A DNA stretch of 64,000 nt, taken from the NCBI GenBank assembly GCA_019635435.1, contig JAHBZM010000001.1, positions 2,046,001 to 2,110,000 of the forward strand. Reading direction: 5' to 3'. Source of the DNA: Ramlibacter sp. Its GTDB lineage: Bacteria; Pseudomonadota; Gammaproteobacteria; Burkholderiales; Burkholderiaceae_C. Shown piece by piece: positions 24,959-34,269 of the stretch; position 1 is the first letter of the stretch, and each line of letters begins with the position of its first letter. The translations under genes were made by a program, and so were the position numbers. The notes under the pieces were generated by a model that was given only the letters and a program-made list of their open reading frames with translations, searched no databases and was not told where the DNA came from.

Positions 24959-26293
24959 TTGGAACTCTGGCTGTTGATCGGGCTGGCGGCACTCAACCTG
25001 CTGCTGCTGGCCGTGTTGCTGCTGCGCAAGCCGGCCACGGGCGCGCAGGAGGCGGCCCGCGCCGAGCTGCTGGCCGCCAACGAGCGGCTGGAGCGCGAGC
25101 TGCGCCGCGAGATCAGTGAATCCTCGCGCGGCGCGCGCCAGGAACTCACGCTCAACCTCGCGAGCTTCCAGGAGGCAATGGTCAAGCAGGGCGCCGAGGC
25201 CACGCGCACCCAGAACACCCAGATCGATGCCTTTGGCCAGCAGCTTGCGTTGCTGCAGAAGACGCTGGCCGACACCCTGACGCTGCAACTGCAGGGGCTG
25301 AGCGAGTCCAACGCCCGCCGGCTGGGCGAGGTGCGCGCCACGCTGGAGGCGCAGCTGATGCAGCTGCAGCAGACCAATGCCACCAAGCTCGACGAGATGC
25401 GCCGCACCGTCGACGAAAAACTGCAGACCACGCTGGAAACCCGGCTGGGTGAAAGCTTCAAGCAGGTGGCCGACCGGCTCGAGCAGGTGCACAAGGGCCT
25501 GGGCGAGATGCAGACCCTGGCCCAGGGCGTGGGCGACCTGCAGCGCGTGCTGACCAATGTCAAGACCCGCGGCATGTTTGGCGAGGTGCAGCTCGAAGCG
25601 CTGCTGGAGCAGGTGCTGACCAACGAGCAGTACGGCAAGCAGGTCGAAACCCGCCCGCACAGCAACCAGCGCGTGGACTTTGCGGTGCGCTTCCCCGGGC
25701 GCAGCAGCGACGGCGTGCCAGTGTGGCTGCCGATCGACGCGAAGTTTCCGCGCGAGGACTACGAACGCTTGCTCGATGCCCATGAGCGCGCCGATGCGCC
25801 CGCCGCCGAGCTGGCGGCCAAGGCGCTGGAGGCGCGCATCCGGCTCGAGGCCAAGACCATTGCCGCGAGTTATCTGGCGCCGCCGCACACCACCGATTTT
25901 GCGATCCTGTTCCTGCCCATCGAGAGCCTGTATGCCGAGGTGCTGCGCCGCCCCGGCCTGATGGACAGCCTGCAGCGCGACTTCCGCGTGACGCTGGCGG
26001 GGCCCACCACGCTGCTGGCCATGCTCAACAGCCTGCACATGGGCTTTCGCACCCTGGCGCTGGAGCAGCAGGCGTCACAGGTCTGGAAGGTGCTGGGCGC
26101 GGTCAAGACCGAGTTCGACCGCTACGGCAAATGGGTGGAGACCGTGCAGGAGCAGGTGCGCAAGGCCTCGGTCACGCTGGAGAACGCGGCCACGCGCTCC
26201 AACCAGATGCGCCGCGCGCTCAAGGTGGTTGAGGCCCTGCCCGAAGCCGAGGCCCAGACCCTGCTGCCACCGCCTGACGAGGCCGACACTTGA
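24959..26293 (+). CDS. rmuC: DNA recombination protein RmuC
   Basis: Encodes 444 residues from a TTG start. A membrane anchor (LWLLIGLAALNLLLLAVLLL) is followed by a long coiled coil to about residue 190 and then the RmuC nuclease-like core (VKTRGMFGEVQLEALLEQVL, LPIDAKFPREDYERL, FAILFLPIESLYAEVLRRPG). It limits DNA inversions between repeats. The TTG is preceded by an AG-rich stretch and gives the usual N-terminus. The stop overlaps the next gene's TTG start. Confidence 0.93.
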   Translation: MELWLLIGLAALNLLLLAVLLLRKPATGAQEAARAELLAANERLERELRREISESSRGARQELTLNLASFQEAMVKQGAEATRTQNTQIDAFGQQLALLQKTLADTLTLQLQGLSESNARRLGEVRATLEAQLMQLQQTNATKLDEMRRTVDEKLQTTLETRLGESFKQVADRLEQVHKGLGEMQTLAQGVGDLQRVLTNVKTRGMFGEVQLEALLEQVLTNEQYGKQVETRPHSNQRVDFAVRFPGRSSDGVPVWLPIDAKFPREDYERLLDAHERADAPAAELAAKALEARIRLEAKTIAASYLAPPHTTDFAILFLPIESLYAEVLRRPGLMDSLQRDFRVTLAGPTTLLAMLNSLHMGFRTLALEQQASQVWKVLGAVKTEFDRYGKWVETVQEQVRKASVTLENAATRSNQMRRALKVVEALPEAEAQTLLPPPDEADT

Positions 26294-27438
26294 ACCCCGC
26301 CCTGGCCCGCCTGATCGCGGGCCATGTCTTTCTGCACGCCTGCATGGCGGGCATGCGCATGGCGGCGCCGCTGTTCGCGCTGCGCCGCGGCCACAGCGAG
26401 GCGGCGGTGGGCGTGCTGCTGGCGCTGTTTGCGCTGACCCAGGTGTTCCTGGCCCTGCCGGCCGGCCGCTATGCCGACCGCCACGGGCTGCGGCGGCCCA
26501 TGGCCATCAGCGTGGTGGTGGCGGTGCTGGGGGCCGCGCTGGCGGCCGCCTGGCCGGTGTTCCCGGTGCTGTGCCTGAGCGCGCTCATGACCGGTGGCGC
26601 GACTGGCGCGGCGTCCATCGCCTTGCAGCGCCATGTGGGCCGCGCCGCGGCGGGGCCGACCCAGCTCAAGCAGGTGTTCTCGTGGCTGGCCATTGGCCCG
26701 GCGGTGTCCAACTTTGTCGGGCCCTTCACGGCCGGACTGGTGATCGACCACGCGGGCTTCCGGTTTGCCTTCTTGCTCATGGCGCTGCTGCCGCTGGCCA
26801 CCTGGTTCTGGGTGCGGCGCACGCAGGAACTGCCGCCGGTGATCCGCGCCGGGGGCGAGCCGCGCGGGCGCGCCTGGGACCTGTTGCGCGAGCCCATGTT
26901 CCGGCGCCTGCTGCTGGTCAACTGGTTTCTTTCCTCATGCTGGGACGTGCACACCTTTGTCGTGCCCATCCTGGGCAATGAGCGCGGGCTCAGTGCCTCG
27001 GTGATCGGCAGCATCCTGGGCGCCTTCGCCGTGGCGGCGGCGGCCGTGCGCGTGGTGCTGCCGCTGCTGGCCCACCACCTGCGGGAATGGGCCGTGATTG
27101 CCACGGCGATGCTGGCGACGGCGGCGCTGTTCGGCGTCTATCCCTTCCTGCATTCGGCGCTGGCCATGGGGCTGTGTTCGGTGCTGCTGGGCGTGGCGCT
27201 GGGCTCGGTGCAGCCCATGGTCATGAGCACCCTGCACCAGATCACGCCCGAGGCCCGGCATGGCGAGGCGCTGGCGCTGCGGCTGATGGCCATCAACGCA
27301 TCGAGCGTGCTGATGCCCATGCTGTTCGGCGTGGCCGGCGCCGTGATCGGCATCTCCGGCGTGTTCTGGTTTGTCGGCGCCGTGGTCGGGCTGGGCGCCC
27401 ACACGGCCACGCGGCTCAAAGCTTGTAAAACGCCTTGA
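26290..27438 (+). CDS. Major facilitator superfamily transporter
   Basis: Encodes 382 residues with 12 predicted membrane segments. GRYADRHGLRRPMAI is the loop 2-3 signature of the superfamily. The probable start is a TTG overlapping the rmuC stop (TTGA), which implies translational coupling. The substrate is unknown. The last 23 bp overlap the convergent LOG-family gene. Confidence 0.85.
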   Translation: MNPALARLIAGHVFLHACMAGMRMAAPLFALRRGHSEAAVGVLLALFALTQVFLALPAGRYADRHGLRRPMAISVVVAVLGAALAAAWPVFPVLCLSALMTGGATGAASIALQRHVGRAAAGPTQLKQVFSWLAIGPAVSNFVGPFTAGLVIDHAGFRFAFLLMALLPLATWFWVRRTQELPPVIRAGGEPRGRAWDLLREPMFRRLLLVNWFLSSCWDVHTFVVPILGNERGLSASVIGSILGAFAVAAAAVRVVLPLLAHHLREWAVIATAMLATAALFGVYPFLHSALAMGLCSVLLGVALGSVQPMVMSTLHQITPEARHGEALALRLMAINASSVLMPMLFGVAGAVIGISGVFWFVGAVVGLGAHTATRLKACKTP

Positions 27439-28279
27439 CGAGGTCCCAGGCGGTCTGCGCATCGTCGGCGAACTGCAGCAGCTTGAGGTCGTCCGGCGAG
27501 ATCACGCCTTCGTCCACCAGCATCTCGAAGTTGATCAGCTTCTTCCAGTAGTCGGAGCCAAACAGCACGATGGGCACGGGCTTGGCCTTGCGCGTCTGCA
27601 CCAGGGTGATGACTTCAAACAGCTCGTCCAGCGTGCCGAAGCCCCCGGGAAACGCCACCAGCGCCTTGGCGCGCATCATGAAATGCATCTTGCGCAGCGC
27701 GAAGTAGTGGAACTTGAAATTGAGCGCCGGCGTGACGTAGGGGTTGGCGGCTTCTTCCATGGGCAGCGCAATGGTCAGGCCCACGCTGATGCCCTTGCCC
27801 TCGTGCGCGCCCTGGTTGGCGGCCTGCATGATGCCGGGGCCCCCGCCGGTGCAGACGAACAGCTTGTCGGCCGGGTCCTTGCCCTCGCTGTACTGCGCCA
27901 CCAGCTTGCCAAAGGCCCGGGCCTTCTCGTAGTAGTGGGCGTTGCGCGCCAGGCTCTTGGCCCGGCGGATGCGGGCCTCGTCGCCGCTGGCCAGCGCATC
28001 GGCCACCAGCTCGGCGGCGCGGCCTTCGTCGTGGAAGCGCGCGCTGCCGAACACCACCACGGTGTTCTCGATGCCGTGGGCCTGCTGCTCCAGGTCGGGC
28101 TTGAGCATCTCGAGCTGGAAGCGGATCCCGCGCGTCTCGCGGCGCAGCAGGAATTCGGGGTCGGCAAAGGCCAGCCGGCTGGCGTCGCTGTGCAGCGGCA
28201 CGCCGTCGCGGGCGTGGGACTGGAGGGTGGCCCAGGCGTCGGCCAGGCGCGTGTCGTGCAGGTCTTGGGTGGATTCCAT
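27416..28279 (-). CDS. LOG-family nucleotide-monophosphate ribohydrolase-like protein
   Basis: Encodes 287 residues. It carries the lysine-decarboxylase-like/LOG motifs CTGGGPGIMQAAN and AFPGGFGTLDELFEV, and the arginine-containing FALRKMHFMMRAKAL. Members cleave cytokinin or other nucleoside 5'-monophosphates to free base and ribose 5-phosphate. This longer form with an N-terminal extension of about 90 residues is common in proteobacteria. The ATG at 28279 is preferred over the earlier one at 28387. The 3' end overlaps the MFS gene by 23 bp. Confidence 0.87.
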   Translation of the reverse strand: MESTQDLHDTRLADAWATLQSHARDGVPLHSDASRLAFADPEFLLRRETRGIRFQLEMLKPDLEQQAHGIENTVVVFGSARFHDEGRAAELVADALASGDEARIRRAKSLARNAHYYEKARAFGKLVAQYSEGKDPADKLFVCTGGGPGIMQAANQGAHEGKGISVGLTIALPMEEAANPYVTPALNFKFHYFALRKMHFMMRAKALVAFPGGFGTLDELFEVITLVQTRKAKPVPIVLFGSDYWKKLINFEMLVDEGVISPDDLKLLQFADDAQTAWDLVKAFYKL

Positions 28280-28368
28280 GGCGCTATTCTCACGCCAATT
28301 CAGGCCATTCCCGGAGAGGCGGGGGCGACTTTCTCCGGTATCCTTGCCCGCGGAGAGAGATTCATGAC

Positions 28369-29052
28369 ATGAACGGGGACACATCACCGGCTTACCACGT
28401 GCTGCTCGAGGGCCGCAGCATGGGGCCCTACGACCGGCGCACCATCGTCGGCATGCGCATCAAGAAAACGCTGACCAGCGACGACGTGCTGATCGACAGC
28501 TCGGGCACGCGCCTGACCGTGGGCGACCTGCTGGGCCGGCGGGTCTCGCAAAACGGCTTCAATGCCTCGCGCAGCGGGGTGTATTCGCTGGTCAAGGGCA
28601 CCTACGCCGCCAGCCTGATGGGCCGCAAGGGCCGGGGCTTTCATGTGCCGGCGTTCAGTGGCGAGCTTGAAGTGCGGGTCCAGGGTGACGTGATGCGCAT
28701 CGCGGGGCGGTTCCGCAAGGCCCTGGGCTGGAAGGACGACCGCATCAAGATCCCGCTGTCGGCCTTTGCCCATGCCCGCACGGTGGGTTCGCGTGTCGAT
28801 CTGTGGCTGCGTGGCCCGGCCCAGGCGGCCGGCGCGCCGCTGCAGCGCCTGTCGCTGGAACTGTTCAGCCCCGAGTCCGCGGGGGAACTGGTGGAGTGGC
28901 TGCCGGCGGCCACGCCGCCCACGCCTGAGCTTGCGCTGATGCATGGCGGCGGTGGTGTGTCCAGCAGCTACCTGGTCTGGATCGCCCTGATCGGCGTGAT
29001 TGCCGTGCTCACCCTGGTGGCGCTGGTGCTGGTGTTTCGCCGGGCACTGTAG
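28369..29052 (+). CDS. Membrane-anchored protein with a GYF_2-like domain
   Basis: Encodes 227 residues. The N-terminus (YHVLLEGRSMGPYDRRTIVG, then TSDDVLIDSSGTRLTVGDLL) looks like a GYF_2 domain, a module proposed to bind proline-rich or protein partners. A middle beta-rich domain holds RGFHVPAFSGELEVRVQGD. A single C-terminal membrane helix (YLVWIALIGVIAVLTLVALV) ends RRAL, so the protein is tail-anchored with its domains in the cytoplasm. The function is unknown. It is divergent from the LOG-family gene and overlaps the convergent HODM-like gene by 44 bp. Confidence 0.72.
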   Translation: MNGDTSPAYHVLLEGRSMGPYDRRTIVGMRIKKTLTSDDVLIDSSGTRLTVGDLLGRRVSQNGFNASRSGVYSLVKGTYAASLMGRKGRGFHVPAFSGELEVRVQGDVMRIAGRFRKALGWKDDRIKIPLSAFAHARTVGSRVDLWLRGPAQAAGAPLQRLSLELFSPESAGELVEWLPAATPPTPELALMHGGGGVSSSYLVWIALIGVIAVLTLVALVLVFRRAL

Positions 29053-29851
29053 CCCCGCGGCCGGCCAGCCAGCGCAGCAGCAGCGGCTGGGCGGCTTCCA
29101 GGCCCTTGTAGGCCAGCACGGCCGGCGACATCGACTGCAGGGCACCATGCAGCCCGCCGGCCTGCGCCGGCGTGGCCACGGCCTCGGCCAGCGGCTGCAG
29201 CGTCACGCCGATGGTGAACACGGCCTGGGCCTGGCCGGGCACCGGCAAAAAGGTCTGGCGTTCCACGCGCACAAAGCACCGGGCTGCGAAAGCAGCGGGA
29301 TCGTCGGTGGCGGGCCAGGGGGCGCGCGGCTGGCGCCGCAGGTGCTGGTCGTGGCGGGCCGAGGGCGAGATGGTCCAGACAAAGCGCTCCCAGGCGGTGC
29401 CCGAGGTCACGAGTTGCACCAGCGCGCCGCTGGCCGCGAGCAGGCGGGCGTTGTCGGCGACCGGGCCATGGATCGCGGCGAGCGACTGCCCCAGCTTGTC
29501 TTCCGGGGCCCAGTGCGAGGGCGTGCACACGCACAGCCAGGGCACGGTGCCGGTGGCGGCGTCCAGCAACGCCAGATCCTCCGAAACCGCCAGTTCCAGC
29601 GGCGTTTCTACATCAAAAGTGCCTGGAGTCCAGGTGGCACGGGCATGTTGCGCTATGGATTCAATAGCAAACCGGGGGTCGAAGCCCGGCACGCACCAGC
29701 GTGACTGGCCGGCCTGCAGCACCTGCTGCTTCTCGCGGTACAGCGCGCTGCCGGCGGGCAGCGGCGTCAGGTGGGCTTCACCGGGGCCCATGCGGCGCAA
29801 GCCCGGCTGCATGCGAAACGGCCGGTCGAGCAACGCGAGGTCGAAGCTCAT
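29009..29851 (-). CDS. Heme-dependent oxidative N-demethylase-like protein (DUF3445)
   Basis: Encodes 280 residues. The family signature PSHWAPEDKLGQSLAAIHGPV is present, preceded by LCVCT, and followed by RQTFLPVPGQAQAVFTIGV. Relatives include the alpha subunit of dimethylamine monooxygenase / heme-dependent N-demethylase. The segment FAIESIAQHARATWTPGTFD is encoded by a copy of the eight-member dispersed element in frame and is not expected in the family. The start at 29851 gives the usual MSFDLALLDRPFRMQPGL. Confidence 0.8.
   Translation of the reverse strand: MSFDLALLDRPFRMQPGLRRMGPGEAHLTPLPAGSALYREKQQVLQAGQSRWCVPGFDPRFAIESIAQHARATWTPGTFDVETPLELAVSEDLALLDAATGTVPWLCVCTPSHWAPEDKLGQSLAAIHGPVADNARLLAASGALVQLVTSGTAWERFVWTISPSARHDQHLRRQPRAPWPATDDPAAFAARCFVRVERQTFLPVPGQAQAVFTIGVTLQPLAEAVATPAQAGGLHGALQSMSPAVLAYKGLEAAQPLLLRWLAGRGATVPGETPAPAPPG
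29611..29668 (-). repeat. Dispersed 58-bp element, copy 4, inside the DUF3445 gene
   Basis: On the minus strand GCTATTGAATCCATAGC (29652-29668) is followed after 20 nt by GGACTCCAGGC and ACTTTTGATG. It matches copy 3 (8911-8968) along its full length with no gap. It is read in frame as AIESIAQHARATWTPGTFD. Confidence 0.75.
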
Positions 29852-29893
29852 GAGCGTTCGCCCGCCCGGCGCCCCGCGCGGGGCGTGGCCCGC

Positions 29894-29917
29894 AAAAAAG
29901 GCTCCCGCGGGAGCCTT
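29894..29917 (-). terminator. Terminator of efp
   Basis: AAGGCTCCCGCGGGAGCCTT (29898-29917) is a perfect 20-bp palindrome. On the minus strand it is followed by a T-run (29894-29899). It lies just downstream of the efp stop. Confidence 0.8.
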
Positions 29918-29938
29918 GGTGCCGGAGAAAGAGCCACC

Positions 29939-30493
29939 TCAGACGCGCCGGCGGTACTCACCGGTGCGGGTGTCGATTTCGACCTTGTCGCCCTGGGAGA
30001 CGAACAGCGGCACCGGCACTTCAAAGCCGGTGGCCAGCTTGGCGGGCTTGAGCACCTTGCCCGAGGTGTCGCCCTTGACGGCGGGTTCGGTCCAGGTGAT
30101 TTCGCGCTCGACGCTGGTGGGCAGTTCGACCGAGATGGCCTTGCCGTCATAGAACACCACTTCGACCGTCATGCCGTCTTCGAGGTAGTTGAGCGCGTCG
30201 CCCATGTTCTCGGCCTCGACTTCGTACTGGTTGTATTCGCTGTCCATGCAGACGTACATCGGGTCGGCGAAGTAGGAGTAGGTGCACTCCTTCTTGTCCA
30301 GCACGATCTGGTCCATCTTGTCGTCGGCCTTGAACACCACTTCGGTGTTGAAGTTGGCGATCAGGCTCTTGAGCTTCATGCGCACGGTGGCCGAGTTGCG
30401 GCCGCCACGGCTGTATTCGGTCTTGAGGACGACCATCGGGTCCTTGCCGTGCATGATCACGTTGCCAGCGCGGATTTCTTGAGCGATTTTCAT
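29939..30493 (-). CDS. efp: Translation elongation factor P
   Basis: Encodes 184 residues with three beta-barrel domains. It stimulates peptide-bond formation at proline stretches. The tip loop is [11 protein letters not shown] with Arg32, which marks the arginine-rhamnosylated class of EF-P rather than the lysine class. The matching modifying enzyme, EarP, is encoded just upstream on the same strand. The ATG at 30493 gives the standard [11 protein letters not shown]; the frame opens slightly earlier at 30517. Confidence 0.97.
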   Translation of the reverse strand: MKIAQEIRAGNVIMHGKDPMVVLKTEYSRGGRNSATVRMKLKSLIANFNTEVVFKADDKMDQIVLDKKECTYSYFADPMYVCMDSEYNQYEVEAENMGDALNYLEDGMTVEVVFYDGKAISVELPTSVEREITWTEPAVKGDTSGKVLKPAKLATGFEVPVPLFVSQGDKVEIDTRTGEYRRRV

Positions 30494-30596
30494 AACAGTC
30501 TTGAGGTTGGGCCGCACGGCGACGGTTCAAGTCGGGGTGCCATGCAGCGGGGGCGCGCCGGTTGCCTTCGGGGCAAGCTTCGCAAAGCCTTGAATT

Positions 30597-31688
30597 TTAA
30601 CGCTTTTTCGAAACGAATCGAATCAGCTGGGTGGCCAGGTCGGCTTGCCCCAGCAGCCGGCCCCGCAAGGACAGGGCGGCCTCCTGCCACGCCAGCGGTT
30701 CAAACGGGGCCAGCGGGCCCGCCGCCGTGGCGTTCCAGCCGCGCTGGAACCGGGCCCAGTCCGGCGGCGGCGCCAGCTGGTCCAGGAAGGCCTCGAGCTT
30801 GGCGTGGTGGGCGTTGTCGTGCTGCGGGTAGATGTGCCAGGCAAAGGGGCGGCCGGCCCACAGGGCGCGCACCAGCGAGTCTTCGCCGCGCACGAAATTG
30901 AAGTCGCAGGCCCACAGCAGGTGGTCATAGTCCGGCTGGTCCAGCAGCGGCAGCCAGCTCAGGCGCAGCTGGTGCCGGTGGTTCCAGGCCGGGTCGGCGG
31001 AGCTCAGGGCGTCCAGGGCTGCGCGCGCGGCCGCTGTGGCGCGGCCTGCCGTGACCAGCAGGTGCGTGGGCTGCGCCGCCTGCGCGCATTGCAGCATCCA
31101 GGCGGGCAGGGCGGCCGGTTCGTAGCAAAAGAGCGAGACCAGGCGCGCGCCATCGCGGGCCAGGCCCTGGCCCGCCAGCCAGGCGTCGGGGTCGAAGCGG
31201 GCCTGGCGCCCGGCCAGGTCCGGCTCGCGCAGCAGGCCGCCGGTGCGGGGCGTGAAGCCCGGGTAGAAGAAGTGCTTGGTCAGCCCGGCGCCGGGTCCGC
31301 TCATCACGGGCGAGGGCAGGCCGTGCACGCGCTCGACAAACGGCTCGGCGCTGAGGTATTCCAGGTTGATCCAGCAGCCATTGTGGCCTGTAGTCCTTGC
31401 CTGGCGGGCATAAGCTGCTATGAATTCAGGAGTGGGGTCGCAGCCGAAGGCCTCCACCACCACCTCGCCGGGCTCGGGGAACACGGTGTGGGCGTCCCAC
31501 CGGCCCACCTGCACGCCCGGCGCGCCGGCGGGCGCCATCCAGCGCAGTGCCTCGGGCTCGTCCACCCACAGCCGGGCCTGCTCGCCGCGCGACGCCAGAT
31601 CGGCGCACAGCCGCCAGCACACGCCCAGGTCGCCGTGGTTGTCAATGACCTTGCAGAAGATGTCCCAGCGCATGGCGCGATTGTCCAT
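30597..31688 (-). CDS. earP: EF-P arginine rhamnosyltransferase EarP
   Basis: Encodes 363 residues. MRWDIFCKVIDNHGDLGVCW at the N-terminus and DFNFVRGEDSLVRALWAGRP near the C-terminus match EarP, a GT-B inverting enzyme that moves rhamnose from dTDP-rhamnose to Arg32 of EF-P. The conserved Asp residues in DNHGD would act in catalysis. It could also start at 31673. The segment TPEFIAAYARQARTTGHNG comes from a copy of the dispersed element and sits between EAFGCD and WINLEYLSAE, which are normally closer together. Efp follows after about 100 bp. Confidence 0.93.
   Translation of the reverse strand: MDNRAMRWDIFCKVIDNHGDLGVCWRLCADLASRGEQARLWVDEPEALRWMAPAGAPGVQVGRWDAHTVFPEPGEVVVEAFGCDPTPEFIAAYARQARTTGHNGCWINLEYLSAEPFVERVHGLPSPVMSGPGAGLTKHFFYPGFTPRTGGLLREPDLAGRQARFDPDAWLAGQGLARDGARLVSLFCYEPAALPAWMLQCAQAAQPTHLLVTAGRATAAARAALDALSSADPAWNHRHQLRLSWLPLLDQPDYDHLLWACDFNFVRGEDSLVRALWAGRPFAWHIYPQHDNAHHAKLEAFLDQLAPPPDWARFQRGWNATAAGPLAPFEPLAWQEAALSLRGRLLGQADLATQLIRFVSKKR
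31376..31433 (-). repeat. Dispersed 58-bp element, copy 5, inside earP
   Basis: On the minus strand ACTCCTGAATTCATAGC (31417-31433) has an altered left end but the same length. After 20 nt comes GGACTACAGGCC (31392-31396 for GGACT) and ACAATGGC. It is read in frame as TPEFIAAYARQARTTGHNG. Confidence 0.7.
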
Positions 31689-31728
31689 GCCCGCGCGATG
31701 CCGGCCGGATTGATGACAATACGGGCCT

Positions 31729-33744
31729 ATGTCCGACGTTCACCCGCCCGCCCTGCTTGCCGAAGTGGCCGCGCTGCCCGCGCTGCCGGGCGTGTACCGC
31801 TACTTTGACGCCGAGGGCGGCGTGCTCTACGTGGGCAAGGCGCGCAACCTCAAGAAGCGCGTGTCCAGCTACTTCCAGAAGAACCATGGCGGCACGCGCA
31901 TCGGCCACATGGTCAGCAAGATCGTGCGCATGGAGACCACGGCGGTGCGCTCCGAGGCCGAGGCCCTGCTGCTTGAGAACAACCTGATCAAGACGCTCAA
32001 CCCGCGCTACAACATCCTGTTTCGCGACGACAAGAGCTACCCCTACCTGAAGATCACGGGCGCCCGGCTGCCCGCGGCCGCCGCCCCGGCGGACAGCCCC
32101 GCGCCGCAAGCCGCCGGGGAGCGCGTGGTGGCCGCGGCGTTTCCCCGCGTGGCCTATTACCGCGGCGCGGTGGACCGGCGGCACAGCTACTTTGGCCCGT
32201 ACCCCAGCGCCTGGGCCGTGAAGGAGTCGATCCAGCTGCTGCAGAAGGTGTTCCGCCTGCGCACCTGCGAGGACACGGTGTTCAGCAACCGCACGCGGCC
32301 CTGCCTGCTGTACCAGATCAAGCGCTGCTCGGGCCCGTGCGTGGGCCATATCGCCCCCGAGGCCTACGCGCAGGACGTGCTCAACGCCGCGGCCTTCCTG
32401 CGCGGCGACACGCAGGTCGTGCTCGATGCGCTGGAGGGCCGCATGATGGCGCACGCCAACCGCCTGGAGTTCGAGCAGGCCGCCGAGTTGCGCAACCAGA
32501 TGACGGCGCTGTCCAAGGTGCTGCACCAGCAGTCGGTGGACACGGTGTCCGACAAGGACGTGGACATCCTCGCGGTCAAGGTGCAGGGCGGCAAGGCCTG
32601 CGTGAACCTGGCCATGGTGCGCGGCGGGCGGCACCTGGGTGACCGACCTTACTTCCCGACCCATGTGGAAGACGCCGCGGCCTGGCAGGCGCTGGACGAG
32701 GACGAGGAGAGGGACGATGGCGCCATCGCCGTGGCCGCCGCGCCGCCCGGGGCGGTCGAGGCCCGGGTGCTCGAGGCCTTCATCGCGCAGCACTACATCG
32801 GCGTGCCGGTGCCTCCGGCGCTGATTACCAGCGAGCCGGTCAGCAGGACGCTGGTCGAGGCGCTCACCGAACAAAGCGGTGTGCGCGTGAGCGCCGTGCA
32901 CAACCCGCGCGAGCAGCGCCGGATCTGGCTTGAAATGGCGCAGAAGAACGCCGCGCTGCAGCTCGCGCGCCTGCTGGCCGAGGAGGGCTCGCAGCAGGCC
33001 CGCACGCGCGCGCTGGTCGATGCGCTGGACCTGGCGCCCGACAACCTGGACACATTCCGTATCGAGTGTTTCGACATCTCCCACACGGCGGGCGAGGCCA
33101 CGCAGGCATCCTGCGTGGTGTTCCACCACCACAAGATGCAGAACAGCGAATACCGCCGCTACAACATCGACGGCATCACGCCTGGCGACGATTACGCGGC
33201 CATGCGCCAGGTGCTGACGCGGCGCTACAGCAAGCTGGCCGAGGCCGGGCGCGACCCGGCCAATGCCACGCCGCCCGCGGGCAGCAACGTGGCCCGGCTG
33301 CCCGATCTGGTGCTGGTGGACGGTGGCAAGGGCCAGGTCAGCATGGCGCGCGAGGTCTTCGCCGAACTGGGCCTGGACCTGGGCCTGATCGCGGGCGTTG
33401 AAAAGGGCGAGGGCCGCAAGGTGGGCCTGGAGGAGCTGGTGTTCGCCGATGGCCGCGACAAGGTCTACCTGGGCAAGGACTCGGCCGCGCTGATGCTGGT
33501 GGCGCAGATCCGCGACGAGGCCCACCGGTTTGCCATCACCGGCATGCGGGCGCAGCGCGCGCGCGTGCGCACCGGCGGCAGCAAGCTGGAAGAAATTCCC
33601 GGCATCGGCGCCAAGCGCCGTGCCAAACTGCTGCAGCGTTTTGGCGGCATTCGCGGCGTGGCCTCGGCGGGCGTGGAGGACATCGCCACCGTGGACGGCA
33701 TTTCCAGGGAACTGGCAGAGGAGATTTATCGTGCGCTTCATTAA
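31729..33744 (+). CDS. uvrC: Excinuclease ABC subunit C
   Basis: Encodes 671 residues. An N-terminal GIY-YIG nuclease ([20 protein letters not shown]) makes the 3' cut. An insert region of about 20 residues ([19 protein letters not shown]) follows the KSYPYLKIT motif, then the Cys-containing [17 protein letters not shown], the UVR motif ([16 protein letters not shown]), the RNase H-like 5' nuclease ([21 protein letters not shown]) and a helix-hairpin-helix tail ([18 protein letters not shown]). It acts with UvrAB in nucleotide excision repair. Its last 14 bp overlap the next gene. Confidence 0.97.
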   Translation: MSDVHPPALLAEVAALPALPGVYRYFDAEGGVLYVGKARNLKKRVSSYFQKNHGGTRIGHMVSKIVRMETTAVRSEAEALLLENNLIKTLNPRYNILFRDDKSYPYLKITGARLPAAAAPADSPAPQAAGERVVAAAFPRVAYYRGAVDRRHSYFGPYPSAWAVKESIQLLQKVFRLRTCEDTVFSNRTRPCLLYQIKRCSGPCVGHIAPEAYAQDVLNAAAFLRGDTQVVLDALEGRMMAHANRLEFEQAAELRNQMTALSKVLHQQSVDTVSDKDVDILAVKVQGGKACVNLAMVRGGRHLGDRPYFPTHVEDAAAWQALDEDEERDDGAIAVAAAPPGAVEARVLEAFIAQHYIGVPVPPALITSEPVSRTLVEALTEQSGVRVSAVHNPREQRRIWLEMAQKNAALQLARLLAEEGSQQARTRALVDALDLAPDNLDTFRIECFDISHTAGEATQASCVVFHHHKMQNSEYRRYNIDGITPGDDYAAMRQVLTRRYSKLAEAGRDPANATPPAGSNVARLPDLVLVDGGKGQVSMAREVFAELGLDLGLIAGVEKGEGRKVGLEELVFADGRDKVYLGKDSAALMLVAQIRDEAHRFAITGMRAQRARVRTGGSKLEEIPGIGAKRRAKLLQRFGGIRGVASAGVEDIATVDGISRELAEEIYRALH

Positions 33745-34234
33745 ATGGATGGGAACGGCCTGCGTGGCGATCCTGGCGGCCTGTGCGAGCCGGCCCATGC
33801 CGCCCGACACCCCCGTGCCGCCGCCCACCCCCGTGGCACCGCCCGCCGCGGGCACGGCGCCGGGGCCCGCGGCGCCGCCCCCGGTGGTGCACCAGGCACC
33901 GGCGCGCGACTGGGACGAGTACAAGCTGCGCGTGGCCCGCCGCATCGTGCAGACCAGCGGGGACGAGACCTTCAGCGGCCCGGTGCCCGAGCGCCTGCAG
34001 TCGATCCCGGTGCTGCAGGTGCAGCTCAACCGCGATGGCAGCGTGCGCAACATCGAGGTCCTGCGCGTGCCCAAGTTCTCGCCGCAGACGCTGCAGATGG
34101 CCATGAAGGCGATCCGCCGCGCGGGGCCGTTTGAGCCCGTGGGCCACCTGCCCCGGCCCTGGCAGTACAGCGAGACTTTCCTCTACAACGACGACCTGAA
34201 GTTCCAGATCCGCTCGCTCGCCGAAGTCCAGTAG
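33731..34234 (+). CDS. Lipoprotein with a TonB-C-like domain
   Basis: Encodes 167 residues from a GTG at 33731 with GAGGAG upstream. The signal [18 protein letters not shown] has its lipobox Cys at residue 18. A Pro/Ala-rich stretch of about 40 residues follows, then a small domain ([40 protein letters not shown]) that resembles the TonB C-terminal fold. It is probably an outer-membrane or periplasmic structural factor. The role is unknown. It overlaps uvrC and precedes pgsA by 35 bp. Confidence 0.75.
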   Translation: MRFIKWMGTACVAILAACASRPMPPDTPVPPPTPVAPPAAGTAPGPAAPPPVVHQAPARDWDEYKLRVARRIVQTSGDETFSGPVPERLQSIPVLQVQLNRDGSVRNIEVLRVPKFSPQTLQMAMKAIRRAGPFEPVGHLPRPWQYSETFLYNDDLKFQIRSLAEVQ

Positions 34235-34269
34235 CGCGACGGGCTTGCCGCCTCGTGACAGAATCGGGC

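Noticed and set aside
28865..28910. AGTCC followed by GCT at the right distance in the GYF_2-like gene
   Set aside because: The 17-nt unit does not end in AGC and shares no other positions; chance match.
31642..34104. Open frame of 820 codons on the minus strand across uvrC
   Set aside because: Antisense shadow of uvrC; composition is low complexity and there is no family match.
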